NCBI RefSeq assembly: GCF_003335585.1
Contig: NZ_QBFD01000002.1
Location: 26,412 to 90,411 of the forward strand
Direction of reading: 5' to 3'
DNA: 64,000 bases
DNA from: Sulfitobacter sp. DFL-14
GTDB lineage: Bacteria > Pseudomonadota > Alphaproteobacteria > Rhodobacterales > Rhodobacteraceae
The notes beneath the pieces were generated by a model. It saw only the letters and a list, made by a program, of their open reading frames with translations, made no database searches and was not told the origin of the DNA. Shown piece by piece: positions 35,527 to 45,478 of this stretch; the stretch's first letter is position 1; every line of letters begins with the position of its first letter. A program made the position numbers and the translations under genes.

Positions 35527-36599
35527 TGCGGCTGGCGTTCTATGCTCCCCTGAAACCGCCTGACCACCCCACGCCCTCCGGTGACCGGGCAATGGCGCGG
35601 GGGTTGATGACGGCGCTTGAAAGGACAGGCGCTGAGGTGACCCTTGCCAGCACCCTGCGCAGCAGGGACGGCAGCGGGGATGCGGCCTTGCAAGCCAGTC
35701 TGTTTGCGCAGGCGGAGGAGCAGATCGCGCGCCTGATTCCGCAGGGCCGCCGGGAGCGTTGGCAAGCTTGGGTCAGCTACCACAATTACTACAAGGCCCC
35801 TGACCTGATCGGCCCTGCTGTCGCAGAGGCATTGGGTATTCCGTATCTGCAGGTCGAATCCACCCGCGCGCGCAAGCGGTTGGCCGGGCCCTGGGCCGAT
35901 TTCGCCATCGCGGCAGAATCGGCGGCAGATGCGGCTGCGGTGATTTTCTACGTGACGGCCCGCGACGCCGAAACCCTGCGCCGCGACGCACCGACCGGGC
36001 AACACCTGATCCACCTGCGCCCGTTCCTGTGCCGCGAAACATTGCCGACACCCGCAGCTTTGACTGGTCCGATGCTGAGTGTCGGCATGATGCGCGCGGG
36101 GGACAAGCTGGCCTCCTACCGCATCATCGCGGAGACCCTGACGCTGCTGGAAGGCGACTGGATGCTGGAGATCGCAGGCGATGGTCCGATGCGCGCAGAG
36201 GTGGCCGCACTGATGGCACCTTTTGGTGACAAAGTGCGCTTTCTCGGTGCGCTGACGGAAGATGCGCTGCAGGGCGCCTATGCCCGCGCATCCCTGCTGT
36301 TCTGGCCCGGCGTGAACGAGGCTTTCGGGCTGACCTATCTCGAAGCGCAGGTGGCGGGCCTGCCGGTGGTGGCGCAGGACCGTCCCGGCGTCCGCGATGT
36401 GCTGGCACCGGGCAAATACCCCGCCCCCGAGGCCGGGGCAGCCGCACTGGCCCATCGGCTGACGGAATTGCTGGCAAAGCCTGACCAACGCCAATCCGCC
36501 GGAACCGCCGCAAGGGATCACATCGCAGCCCACCACCTGCTGCCCGCCGCGACGCAATGCCTGCGCAGGGGCCTGTCCGCTGCAGGGGTGGCGGCATGA
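35523..36599 (+). CDS. Glycosyltransferase family 4-type protein
   Basis: 358 aa GT-B enzyme. The N-terminus is MRLAFYAPLKPPDHPTPSGD, a typical acceptor-domain start. The C-terminal donor domain shows LEIAGDGPMRAEVAALM, RASLLFWPGVNEAFGLTYLE (E-x7-E site) and AGLPVVAQDRPGVRDVL. Third gene of the ATGA-linked operon; starts at either of two adjacent ATGs (35523 or 35526). Confidence 0.88.
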   Translation: MMRLAFYAPLKPPDHPTPSGDRAMARGLMTALERTGAEVTLASTLRSRDGSGDAALQASLFAQAEEQIARLIPQGRRERWQAWVSYHNYYKAPDLIGPAVAEALGIPYLQVESTRARKRLAGPWADFAIAAESAADAAAVIFYVTARDAETLRRDAPTGQHLIHLRPFLCRETLPTPAALTGPMLSVGMMRAGDKLASYRIIAETLTLLEGDWMLEIAGDGPMRAEVAALMAPFGDKVRFLGALTEDALQGAYARASLLFWPGVNEAFGLTYLEAQVAGLPVVAQDRPGVRDVLAPGKYPAPEAGAAALAHRLTELLAKPDQRQSAGTAARDHIAAHHLLPAATQCLRRGLSAAGVAA

Positions 36600-37180
36600 G
36601 CCGCCTTGCCCTCTTGCGCCACGGCCACACGGAATGGAACCGCGCGGGCCGCATTCAGGGCCGCACCGACATCCCGCTTGATCCCGAAGCACGGGCGCAA
36701 CTGGCGCAGCTGTCCTTGCCGCCCCCCTGGGACCGCGCCGCGATCTGGTCCAGCCCCCTGCGCCGCGCGGCAGAAACGGCACAATTGGTCAGCGGCCGCG
36801 CCCCGACAACCGACCCGGCCCTGACCGAAATGGACTGGGGCACCTGGGAGGGGCAAAAACGCCCCGACCTGCATGCCGACCCGGACTGCGACTATCGCCC
36901 GATTGAAGACTGGGGCTGGCACTATGCCCCGCCCGGCGGCGAAAGCCCCGCCGAGGTTCGCGCACGCCTGCTGCCCTGGGCAGAGGCGCTGACGGGAGAT
37001 GCGGTGGCAGTTTGCCATATCGGCGTGATGCGGGTGCTGCTGGCCCATGCCCATGGCTGGGGTTTCGATGGTCCCGCCCCCTTTGCGGTGAAGCGCAACA
37101 GGCTCTACATCATCGACATAGACCCCTCTGGCTGGCGCCCCCGCGCCGAGCCGCTGCGCCTGACGGAGACGGCACCATGA
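36596..37180 (+). CDS. Histidine phosphatase family protein
   Basis: 194 aa member of the phosphoglycerate-mutase-like phosphatases. The phosphohistidine motif is LALLRHGHTEWNRAGRIQGR at residue 4. The acid residue is in TEMDWGTWEG and the second histidine in AVCHIGVMRV. In cobalamin and glucosyl-glycerate pathways such enzymes remove phosphate from a glycosylated intermediate. Position between glycosyltransferases suggests it dephosphorylates a sugar-phosphate product of the pathway (inference). Confidence 0.9.
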   Translation: MSRLALLRHGHTEWNRAGRIQGRTDIPLDPEARAQLAQLSLPPPWDRAAIWSSPLRRAAETAQLVSGRAPTTDPALTEMDWGTWEGQKRPDLHADPDCDYRPIEDWGWHYAPPGGESPAEVRARLLPWAEALTGDAVAVCHIGVMRVLLAHAHGWGFDGPAPFAVKRNRLYIIDIDPSGWRPRAEPLRLTETAP

Positions 37181-38310
37181 AGGTGATGATTGTCGTAACC
37201 CACCTGCTTGGCACCGGGCACCTGTCCCGTGCACTGACCCTTGCACGGGCATTCCGGCAGGCAGGCCACAGGATCAGCCTGGTGTCGGGCGGGATGCCTG
37301 CACCGCACCTGCAGGACGCCGATATCCCCCTGCACCAGCTGCCGCCGGTGCGCTCTGACGGCGTCGACTTCACCCGTTTGCTGGACATGCAGGGTGATGT
37401 GGTGACCGACAGCGCGCTGGCCCGGCGTCAGGCCGCCCTGCTGGATCATTTCCACGCCGAGGCCCCGGATGTGCTGATCACCGAGCTCTTTCCCTTTGGC
37501 CGCCGCATCCTGCGCGACGAATTCCGCGCCTTGCTGAGTGCGGCACGCGGGAGCGCGGGCAAGCCGCTGATCTGCGCCTCCATCCGCGACATCCTCGCGC
37601 CGCCGTCGAAACCCAGGAAAGCCGCGTTCGCCGATGACATGATCGCCACCTATTATGACGTGGTGCTTGTGCATTCGGATGCGGCCATCACACCCCTGAA
37701 CCTCAGCTGGCCGGTATCAGAGGTGCTGCAACCCAGGCTCAGATACACCGGGTTCGTGGCCCCGCCCCCTGCCCCGGCACATCCCCAAAGCGCCGGCGCG
37801 GAAGAGGTGATCGTCAGCGCGGGGGGCGGCGACGTGGGCGCGGAGATTTTCGCCGCCGCGCTGCAAGCCGCCAGACGGGACCCGGACAGGCAATGGCGGC
37901 TGCTGCTGGGAGGAGCCAAGGCAGCGGAACGCGGCGCGCAGATGGACGCGCCCGCCAATGTGGTGATCGAACCCGCGCGTCCGGATTTTCGCCAGATGCT
38001 GCACCACGCGGCGGCCTCTGTCTCCATGTGCGGCTATAACACTGCGCTGGATGTCTTGCAGACTGGCTGCCGGGCGGTCTTCATCCCTTTCGATGCGGGC
38101 AGCGAGGTGGAACAGGGCATCCGCGCCGAGGCGCTTGCCAAACGCCCCGGCATTGCAGTAGTGCGCAGCGCCGATCTGACGGCAGAGACCCTGCTGCAGG
38201 CGCTGCTTGAGGTCACCGCAGGCCCACGCGCCGCCCCGCTGCATCAGGGGCTGGACGGGGCTGCACGCACGGTCGAGATCGTGTCAGAGATGCAAGGGGC
38301 GCGGTCATGA
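37177..38310 (+). CDS. MurG-like (GT-B) glycosyltransferase family protein
   Basis: 377 aa. MKVMIVVTHLLGTGHLSRAL at the N-terminus carries the GHLxR loop of MurG-like enzymes, and SVSMCGYNTALDVLQTGCRA is the donor-binding region with the conserved CGYNT. The same two regions occur in the product of 33083-34288, so the two are diverged paralogs within one operon and may add sugars in sequence. ATGA overlaps on both sides. Confidence 0.85.
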   Translation: MKVMIVVTHLLGTGHLSRALTLARAFRQAGHRISLVSGGMPAPHLQDADIPLHQLPPVRSDGVDFTRLLDMQGDVVTDSALARRQAALLDHFHAEAPDVLITELFPFGRRILRDEFRALLSAARGSAGKPLICASIRDILAPPSKPRKAAFADDMIATYYDVVLVHSDAAITPLNLSWPVSEVLQPRLRYTGFVAPPPAPAHPQSAGAEEVIVSAGGGDVGAEIFAAALQAARRDPDRQWRLLLGGAKAAERGAQMDAPANVVIEPARPDFRQMLHHAAASVSMCGYNTALDVLQTGCRAVFIPFDAGSEVEQGIRAEALAKRPGIAVVRSADLTAETLLQALLEVTAGPRAAPLHQGLDGAARTVEIVSEMQGARS

Positions 38311-39068
38311 CGCCCGATTGGTCCCCCCTGAACGATGAGCTGGCCATCTGGCGGGCCGAGGGCCGGGATTTGCCGCTTTGGTGGCGGGATGACGATGCGA
38401 CGGAGCCGACGGCAGCGCTGGAGAAACTCCTGCACCTGGCGGAAGCGCTGGGGATGCCGGTGCACCTTGCCGTGATTCCGCAACCTGCCACAGCGGCCCT
38501 GGCTAAGGTCATCGGCAACAGCGCCCACGCGACGGCGCTGGTGCATGGATGGGCCCATCTGAACCATGCGCCCGAGGGGCAGAAGAAGGCCGAGTTTGGC
38601 CATGCCCGCCCGGATGCGGCCGAACAGGCGCAGGCGGGGCTGGACCGCCTGCGCGGCCTTTTTGGCGCAAAGCTGTTCGAGATGTTCGTACCGCCCTGGA
38701 ACCGCATCGACCCTGCCCTCATCCCCCGCCTGCCCGATCTGGGCTATCGCGCGCTATCGACCTATACCCCCCGTCCCGCCCGCGAGGCGGCGCCCGGGCT
38801 GGTGCAGATCAACACCCATATGGATCCGATCCACTGGCGTGGCGGCGGCGGGCTGGTCGATCCGGACAGTCAGATTACCGCCCTCGTCAGGCACCTGCAG
38901 GACCGCCGCAGGGGCCGCGCGGATGCGACCGAGCCGCTGGGCTTTCTCACGCACCACCTGGTGCATGACCCCGCAATCTGGGACTTTACCCGCGCCTGCC
39001 TGTCGACCCTGCTTGCGGGCGGCGCCAGACCTGTGAACCTCACCTCCCTGAAAGGACCCCTGCCATGA
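38307..39068 (+). CDS. Polysaccharide deacetylase-like protein
   Basis: 253 aa. The fold resembles NodB-type carbohydrate esterases: the acidic motif is PLWWRDDDATEPT (about residue 29), the zinc-binding HxxxH is HGWAHLNHAP (about residue 79), and EMFVPPWNRIDPALIPRLP matches the RxPW-like motif. There is no signal peptide, so it would act on a cytoplasmic glycan intermediate, unlike most peptidoglycan or chitin deacetylases. It would fit removal of an N-acetyl group before final modification. Sixth gene of the operon. Confidence 0.8.
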   Translation: MTPDWSPLNDELAIWRAEGRDLPLWWRDDDATEPTAALEKLLHLAEALGMPVHLAVIPQPATAALAKVIGNSAHATALVHGWAHLNHAPEGQKKAEFGHARPDAAEQAQAGLDRLRGLFGAKLFEMFVPPWNRIDPALIPRLPDLGYRALSTYTPRPAREAAPGLVQINTHMDPIHWRGGGGLVDPDSQITALVRHLQDRRRGRADATEPLGFLTHHLVHDPAIWDFTRACLSTLLAGGARPVNLTSLKGPLP

Positions 39069-39541
39069 GCCGTCTTGAATCCATGCGCCGCCGCCTGACC
39101 GCCCAGATCGACGGCATCAACTGGGCCGCAGGGCAGATCGAAGGGCTGGATGGCGATGTGCTGGAACTGGGCCTGGGCAACGGGCGCACCTATGATCACC
39201 TGCGCGAGGTTCTGCCCGGTCGGCGCATCTGGGTGATCGACCGGGAGATGAACGCCCATCCCTCCTGCGTGCCCCCGGCGGAGAATTTCCTGCAAGGGGA
39301 TGCCGACCGGATGCTGATGCAGATGGCCCGAAGCGGGACAAAGCTGGCGCTGGTGCATTACGAGCTGGGCATCGGCGTGGCCGAGAAGGACGCCGCCAAG
39401 AGCCGCGCCATGAGCCCCCTGATCGCGCCGCTGATGGTGCCGGGCGGGCTGGTCATCTCGCAGGATCCACTGGAGGGGTTCGAGCGCATCGCAGGGCCGG
39501 AGACGGTGGCAGGGGACAGATACCTGTTTTACCGGGTCTAA
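39065..39541 (+). CDS. Class I SAM-dependent methyltransferase-like protein
   Basis: 158 aa. Motif I is VLELGLGNGRTYDHLREVLP; an acidic residue ends the next strand (IWVIDREMNAHPS), followed by ALVHYELGIGV. It is paralogous to the protein at 22030-22512, sharing the ELGLGNGRTY, PGR, AHP and SPLIAPLMVPGGL blocks. It is the last gene of the glycosyltransferase operon and probably methylates the glycan product or an intermediate. Its stop overlaps the convergent PhnA-type gene by four bases. Confidence 0.8.
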   Translation: MSRLESMRRRLTAQIDGINWAAGQIEGLDGDVLELGLGNGRTYDHLREVLPGRRIWVIDREMNAHPSCVPPAENFLQGDADRMLMQMARSGTKLALVHYELGIGVAEKDAAKSRAMSPLIAPLMVPGGLVISQDPLEGFERIAGPETVAGDRYLFYRV

Positions 39542-40038
39542 CGCTTTTTCACGAATTCCGTCAGGATCACGATGCGCTGCCCCTCGACCCGGCCTTCGAT
39601 ATGGGCCGGGTTGTCCGGCACCAGCGAGATTCGATGGACTGCCGTGCCACGCTTGGCGGTAAAACCCGCGCCCTTCACGTTCAGATCCTTGATCAGCACC
39701 ACGGTATCGCCGGTGGCAAGCGGCACGCCGTTGCTGTCCTTGTGATCCGACCCTTGCGGCAGATTATCGGCCCATGCGCGGGTCTCGTCATCAAGGTAAA
39801 GCTGTTCGGCGAGGTCACGCGCCCAGTCCGTATCCAGCCGCTTGAGGATGCGCGCGGCCAGAACCTGCAGCGCCGGGTCCTCTGACCACATGGTGGAGGC
39901 CAGCGGGCGGAAATGATCGGGCGGCGTGTCCGGGTCCGCACAGGCGGCGCAGATCTCGACGGAGGCACCATCGGGGCCGCCGGGGACGGGCGTTTCGATA
40001 AGCGAGGTGTTTTCGGTGGTGCAGAGCGGACATGTCAT
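39538..40038 (-). CDS. PhnA/YjdM family zinc-ribbon protein
   Basis: 166 aa. The N-terminal zinc ribbon is CPLCTTENTS plus a second Cys pair (EICAACADPDT). The C-terminal PhnA domain is SNGVPLATGDTVVLIKDLNV and KGAGFTAKRGTAVHRISLVP. Members are annotated as alkylphosphonate-utilisation proteins, but the E. coli protein lies outside the core phn operon and its function is unclear. The linker between domains is longer than in E. coli, as in other alphaproteobacterial members (recollection). Confidence 0.9.
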   Translation of the reverse strand: MTCPLCTTENTSLIETPVPGGPDGASVEICAACADPDTPPDHFRPLASTMWSEDPALQVLAARILKRLDTDWARDLAEQLYLDDETRAWADNLPQGSDHKDSNGVPLATGDTVVLIKDLNVKGAGFTAKRGTAVHRISLVPDNPAHIEGRVEGQRIVILTEFVKKR

Positions 40039-40412
40039 GGGGATGCGCTATCCCCAATTGCGCCGTGTCGCAATGGTTTAGGTGAAGTGCCGCGCCCGCC
40101 CCGAGGGGGGTCGCCACCGGTCCGGGTAAAGCCCGTCAATTGATCCGGGGGATCAATTGACGTGGATGCGGGCGGAGCCCCGGCGCGGGCGCTTTGATCA
40201 GGATGCTGGTATATTTAAGAAGTGCCGCGCCCGAACCGAGGGGCGGGGAAAAGCGAAGCGCCCGCCCCGTGGGGGCGGTTCGGGCGCTGCCAAATCGTAG
40301 ATTTGGCATGGTGCGGCTACCTAAACTATTTAACATGAAGGGATTTCAAGTTGATCTTTAACTGAGATAAAGGTTCAATGTACGCTATTCGAACTATATA
40401 CTTCGAGGCACA
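40039..40412. other. Repeat-rich spacer upstream of the AbiTii gene
   Basis: About 370 bases with no gene. It contains a 25-base direct repeat with two differences (GAAGTGCCGCGCCCG-NN-CCGAGGGG at 40084-40108 and 40219-40243), a 13-bp perfect inverted repeat at 40134-40162, a 12-bp inverted repeat (40227-40238 with 40276-40287) and an 8-bp one at 40289-40307. The final 90 bases are A+T-rich and presumably carry the promoter of the next gene. Confidence 0.7.
40134..40162. repeat. 13-bp perfect inverted repeat
   Basis: Arms CGTCAATTGATCC and GGATCAATTGACG separated by GGG. Each arm contains TCAATTGA, itself a palindrome. It stands about 100 bases after the start of the PhnA-type gene on the other strand and has no T-tract. 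Confidence 0.7.
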
Positions 40413-41321
40413 ATGAGTTTCTTGCATGATCTACAATCTGACTTAGCGTCAGACAAGCCAATCAGTCCGATCATCTTGAGGCTTCGATTGTTTGCAGCAA
40501 AACTAGGTAGCGAACCGCTAGAGGAATGGGTTCGACACGAGGCCGAGGGATATCCGTCAGGCAAAGAGCTTCCTGAATACCGAATCCACGGAATGTCATT
40601 TATTGGTCAATTCTCCGGAGCGTTTGGAAGTGGAATAAAAAATGCTCCCATACCCCCATATCTAATAAAGCAGATTGCAGGAGAAGATTGGGAGCATTTT
40701 AAGATTCGCTACAGCGCAGCAGGGGTTGATAGCATTGTAGCCAGTGGTGACGGAGTGACGCTCGATCTAGCCAACCTAGCCCTTCTAATACAAGGGAAGG
40801 TTTACGAGGATATGGCGTGTAATCAGTTGTCCGGATACGTCGCGCACTCTGCATTTGTTGAAGTGGCTAACGCCATTAGGAATAGAATTCTCGAGCTTAC
40901 AATTGCACTAGAGAGAAAAATACCAGAGGCAAGCAACGTTGAACTGAGAAAAATTAAAGAAAATACTGAAATTGCCACTCGTGTTTTTGAACAAACTATT
41001 TATGGCGGAGTGACAAATATTCAGAACACTGGCTCGAACCAAAATGTCTATCTGACTGTCAAGCAGGAGAACAGACAAAGCCTGATCGAAAGTTTGTCGA
41101 AGGCTGGTTTTGGAGATGAAGATGCCGAAGAGTTGGGCGGTTTGATCGCGGCGGAAAAGCTCGAAAACCGTCAAGATGGAAATCCTGAGCTTGGTAATAA
41201 GGTTAGAAAATGGCTTGGTGCGAGAGTTACCAACGGAGCCGACGCCGGAGTAAAGGGTGGTATATCTGCGTTAGTATCTGTCGTAAAGGAAGCTGCAATG
41301 CAATATTGGGGATTGAAATAG
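40413..41321 (+). CDS. AbiTii-domain protein (predicted abortive-infection/conflict factor)
   Basis: 302 aa. The N-terminal region matches what I know of the AbiTii domain: FLHDLQSDLASDKPISPIIL, the LGSEPLEEWVRHEAEGYPSG motif, LPEYRIHGMSF and the GQFSGAFGSGIKNAPIPPYL stretch (about residues 70-90). The C-terminal half is charged and helical without a known domain. The gene is markedly richer in A+T than everything around it, with codons such as AAT, ATA and TTA that its neighbours avoid, which points to recent acquisition. AbiTii is predicted, not proven, to act in phage defence. No partner gene is adjacent. Confidence 0.82.
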   Translation: MSFLHDLQSDLASDKPISPIILRLRLFAAKLGSEPLEEWVRHEAEGYPSGKELPEYRIHGMSFIGQFSGAFGSGIKNAPIPPYLIKQIAGEDWEHFKIRYSAAGVDSIVASGDGVTLDLANLALLIQGKVYEDMACNQLSGYVAHSAFVEVANAIRNRILELTIALERKIPEASNVELRKIKENTEIATRVFEQTIYGGVTNIQNTGSNQNVYLTVKQENRQSLIESLSKAGFGDEDAEELGGLIAAEKLENRQDGNPELGNKVRKWLGARVTNGADAGVKGGISALVSVVKEAAMQYWGLK

Positions 41322-41393
41322 TTCGCCTATTCACGCCCATGTAAGTGTAAGTGGTGGCTCGTCACCCATCCATTTTTAATTTACCGTCAGCAC

Positions 41394-41432
41394 CCCCACA
41401 CAACCGTGTGGGGCCGCGCCCCGCTACGCGGG
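41394..41432. terminator. Hairpins between the AbiTii gene and lepA
   Basis: CCCCACAC-AACC-GTGTGGGG (41394-41413) is followed by CCCGC-TAC-GCGGG (41420-41432). They separate two convergent genes. T-tracts are absent, so a shared terminator is probable but not certain. Confidence 0.45.
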
Positions 41433-41477
41433 ACTCTCACCCCACCGTCTTTCATATCAGCCCGAAATGGCCAGTTT

Positions 41478-43277
<1,800 letters not shown>

Positions 43278-43573
43278 GTATGGGGATATGGCGCAGCGCG
43301 GGGCAAGCGTCAATTGGTCAAAACACAGCGTAACAGGTTCATCCGGACGGGTCATATGCGGCTGCAACGGCCGCACCTCATGGCCAAAGCGCCTTCCGAC
43401 GGCAATTTTCCCGGATTTGCCATGCAAACCCTTCAGCGGGGTCCGAACTGCACCGGTGGAACGGCGCGTAATCAAACGTGAATTGCCCCGCCATCCCGAT
43501 TCAGGCATATTGCGCAGCAGAGCAAATAGGGACCATCAAGGGGCAAACCCCACGGTCCGGGCAGAGGGCAGTT

Positions 43574-43960
43574 ATGATGATGCGTATCGGTGTGGCGCTT
43601 GTCGCCGTTTTGGGGCTGGCCGCCTGTGGGGGTGGCAGCAGGTATTCCAGCAGCAAAGCAACGGGTTACGGTGGCGGCTATTCACCCGCGCCGGTGATTG
43701 TTCCCTTTGCAAGCGGACCCATTCAGAAGGCCTGCCAGGCAGATGGACGCAAGGAGGCATCCAGAACCCGCTGCGGCTGCGTGCAGGCGGTGGCGGACCA
43801 GTCGCTTTCCGCGGCGGACCAGCGCCGGGGGGCCAAGATGTTCCGCGATCCCCATCAGCTGCAGGAAATCCGCCAGTCGGACAATGCCAACAATGAACGC
43901 TTCTGGAAGGCCTGGAAAGAATTCGGCCAGAACGCCGCGGCGATCTGCGCCCAGACCTGA
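43574..43960 (+). CDS. Small lipoprotein of unknown function
   Basis: 128 aa from the ATG at 43574. The signal is of lipoprotein type (MMMRIGVALVAVLGLAAC, lipobox LAAC), followed by a glycine/serine-rich linker and a conserved-looking domain: GPIQKACQADGRK, TRCGCVQAVADQSLSAADQ, then MFRDPHQLQEIRQSDN and FWKAWKEF. Three cysteines remain after the lipid-anchored one. I remember related short lipoproteins in Roseobacter genomes with misleading transport names; no function can be read from the sequence. It converges with the GNAT gene. Confidence 0.8.
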   Translation: MMMRIGVALVAVLGLAACGGGSRYSSSKATGYGGGYSPAPVIVPFASGPIQKACQADGRKEASRTRCGCVQAVADQSLSAADQRRGAKMFRDPHQLQEIRQSDNANNERFWKAWKEFGQNAAAICAQT

Positions 43961-43975
43961 CCTCACCGGAAGGCG

Positions 43976-44018
43976 AAATTTTTAGAATAAATTTGCCCGG
44001 AGTTCTCCAAAACTCCGG
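43976..44018. terminator. Double hairpin between convergent genes, second example
   Basis: AAATTT / AAATTT followed by CCGGAGTT-(6 bases)-AACTCCGG. Layout, the linking TTTGCCCGG and the A/T then GC-capped arms match the element at 3648-3691. It lies between the lipoprotein and GNAT genes and is probably a bidirectional terminator. Confidence 0.6.
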
Positions 44019-44023
44019 CGCCC

Positions 44024-44611
44024 TCAGAGATCGCGAATCCAGAATTGCAGGGGTTTCGGCGTCTCTTCGCTCTCGCCCTGGTCTTTCCAGTGAAACGCGG
44101 CGATCACACCGTCAAGCGGCTGGTAACCCCGCCCCCGCCAGAAGGCATCGAGCGGGCGGTAGCCGGCGGGGCGCGCCGGGTGGTCCTCGGGCCGGATCAC
44201 CGCGCAAAAGCAGCATCTGAAAAAGCCCTGGTCGCGGGCGTGGTGCTCTCTCGCGTCAAAGAACCGATGCCCGATCCCCTGCCCCCGGTAGCCGGGCAAG
44301 AGCACGCTTTCGGCGCAATAGAACACCTCTGACAGGTTGATGCCGCTGGAGGCAAAGGCGGCGGCGAAATCATCCGCGTGATCCGTCAATGGCGTCCCGG
44401 TGCTGGCCCCCACCAGCCTTTCCCCGTCAAACGCCCCGACGACAATGGCGCGGTCGCTGTCGCGGTAACTTTGCAGATACTGCTCCTCATAGGCCAGGTC
44501 ACCGTCGTAGAGATAGGGCCATTCGGCAAAGACCGCGATGCGCAGCCGCGCCACTTCCGGCAGCGCCCGGGTCAGGGCCGCACCGGTAAGTGGCGTGATC
44601 CGCAAGCCCAT
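44024..44611 (-). CDS. GNAT-family N-acetyltransferase
   Basis: 195 aa from the ATG at 44611, just after the preceding stop; the frame is open to 44689 inside the upstream gene. The acetyl-CoA-binding loop is SVLLPGYRGQGIGHRFFDAR (Q/RxxGxG/A motif), with upstream strands AIVVGAFDGERLVGASTG. Acceptor unknown. It is the last gene of the minus-strand run that begins with murA. Confidence 0.87.
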   Translation of the reverse strand: MGLRITPLTGAALTRALPEVARLRIAVFAEWPYLYDGDLAYEEQYLQSYRDSDRAIVVGAFDGERLVGASTGTPLTDHADDFAAAFASSGINLSEVFYCAESVLLPGYRGQGIGHRFFDAREHHARDQGFFRCCFCAVIRPEDHPARPAGYRPLDAFWRGRGYQPLDGVIAAFHWKDQGESEETPKPLQFWIRDL

Positions 44612-44612
44612 C

Positions 44613-45005
44613 TCAGCTGACCTGCGCGGTCCAGTCCGCCAGATTGTAATAGGTGGTGATGCGGCTGATTTTGCCGTCCCGCAGGTCAAAGAATGACCCC
44701 GCCGGCAGCCGGTAGCTCTGACCGCGTGCCTCCGGCAGCCCCGCGTCCGTTTCGAGGTAGCTGCCGTTGACCGTGTATTCCGCGGCTGCCCGCGTGCCTT
44801 CGGGGTCAGAAAAAACCACCATATCGGTCAGGTTCTCTTTGTAGCAGCGGCTCATATGGGTGCAAAAGTCCGCGAATTTCGCCTTGCCTTCGCGCACCTT
44901 GCCCTCGTTGACGTGATGGGCCACGTCATCGGTCAGGCAGGCCAGCATCCCGTCGGTGTTGCCTGCGTTGAAAGCATCGAAATAGGTCTTGATGATGTCA
45001 GCCAT
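44613..45005 (-). CDS. SnoaL/NTF2-like (ketosteroid-isomerase fold) protein
   Basis: 130 aa cone-fold protein: MADIIKTYFDAFNAGNTDGM, then LTDDVAHHVNEGKVREGKAK and the C-terminal LPAGSFFDLRDGKISRITTY. The family contains isomerases, cyclases and many small-ligand-binding proteins; the pocket residues do not assign this one. It lies eight bases after the phosphatase gene and one base before the GNAT gene, so it is probably co-transcribed. Confidence 0.82.
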   Translation of the reverse strand: MADIIKTYFDAFNAGNTDGMLACLTDDVAHHVNEGKVREGKAKFADFCTHMSRCYKENLTDMVVFSDPEGTRAAAEYTVNGSYLETDAGLPEARGQSYRLPAGSFFDLRDGKISRITTYYNLADWTAQVS

Positions 45006-45013
45006 GGGGAATC

Positions 45014-45475
45014 CTAATTGTCAGGGCAAACCGGGTCGCCGAAGCGGTCGATCAGGCGGGTCTTGATCTGGTCGCGGGCGGCACGGAACTGAACCAACTT
45101 GGCCTCGCGTCCCTCGCCGAGGCCCGTCGGGTCCAGAATCGGCCAGTATTCGACCTCAAGGTGGAAAAACCGCGTCAACTCCAGCGCGCGGCGCTGGCTT
45201 GCCGGGGACAGGGCGATCACCAGATCGAAGGAAGACAGGTCGTCGCCCCATTGCTCCATCTCGTCGAAACTGCGCGAGCGGTGGCGCGACAGTTCGACAC
45301 CGATCTCGGCACAGACCGCGATGGAAAAGCCGTCGATCTCCAGGTCGTTCTTGACGCCCACGGATTGCACGTAGGTGTCGGTGCCATAGAATTTCTTCAT
45401 GATCCCTTCCGCCATGGGCGACCGCACCGCATTATGGTCGCAGCAGAACAGCACGGACTGGGGAAGCGCCGCCAT
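45014..45475 (-). CDS. Low-molecular-weight phosphotyrosine phosphatase family protein
   Basis: 153 aa. The phosphate-binding loop C-x5-R is VLFCCDHNAVRSPMAEGIMK at residue 8-27, the fold of LMW-PTP and thioredoxin-coupled arsenate reductases. The C-terminal catalytic Asp-Pro is within YWPILDPTGLGEGREAK. In Roseobacter relatives a similar gene lies after a UPF0262 gene, as here. Protein-tyrosine phosphatase or arsenate reductase activity cannot be separated by inspection. Confidence 0.88.
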   Translation of the reverse strand: MAALPQSVLFCCDHNAVRSPMAEGIMKKFYGTDTYVQSVGVKNDLEIDGFSIAVCAEIGVELSRHRSRSFDEMEQWGDDLSSFDLVIALSPASQRRALELTRFFHLEVEYWPILDPTGLGEGREAKLVQFRAARDQIKTRLIDRFGDPVCPDN

Positions 45476-45478
45476 CGT

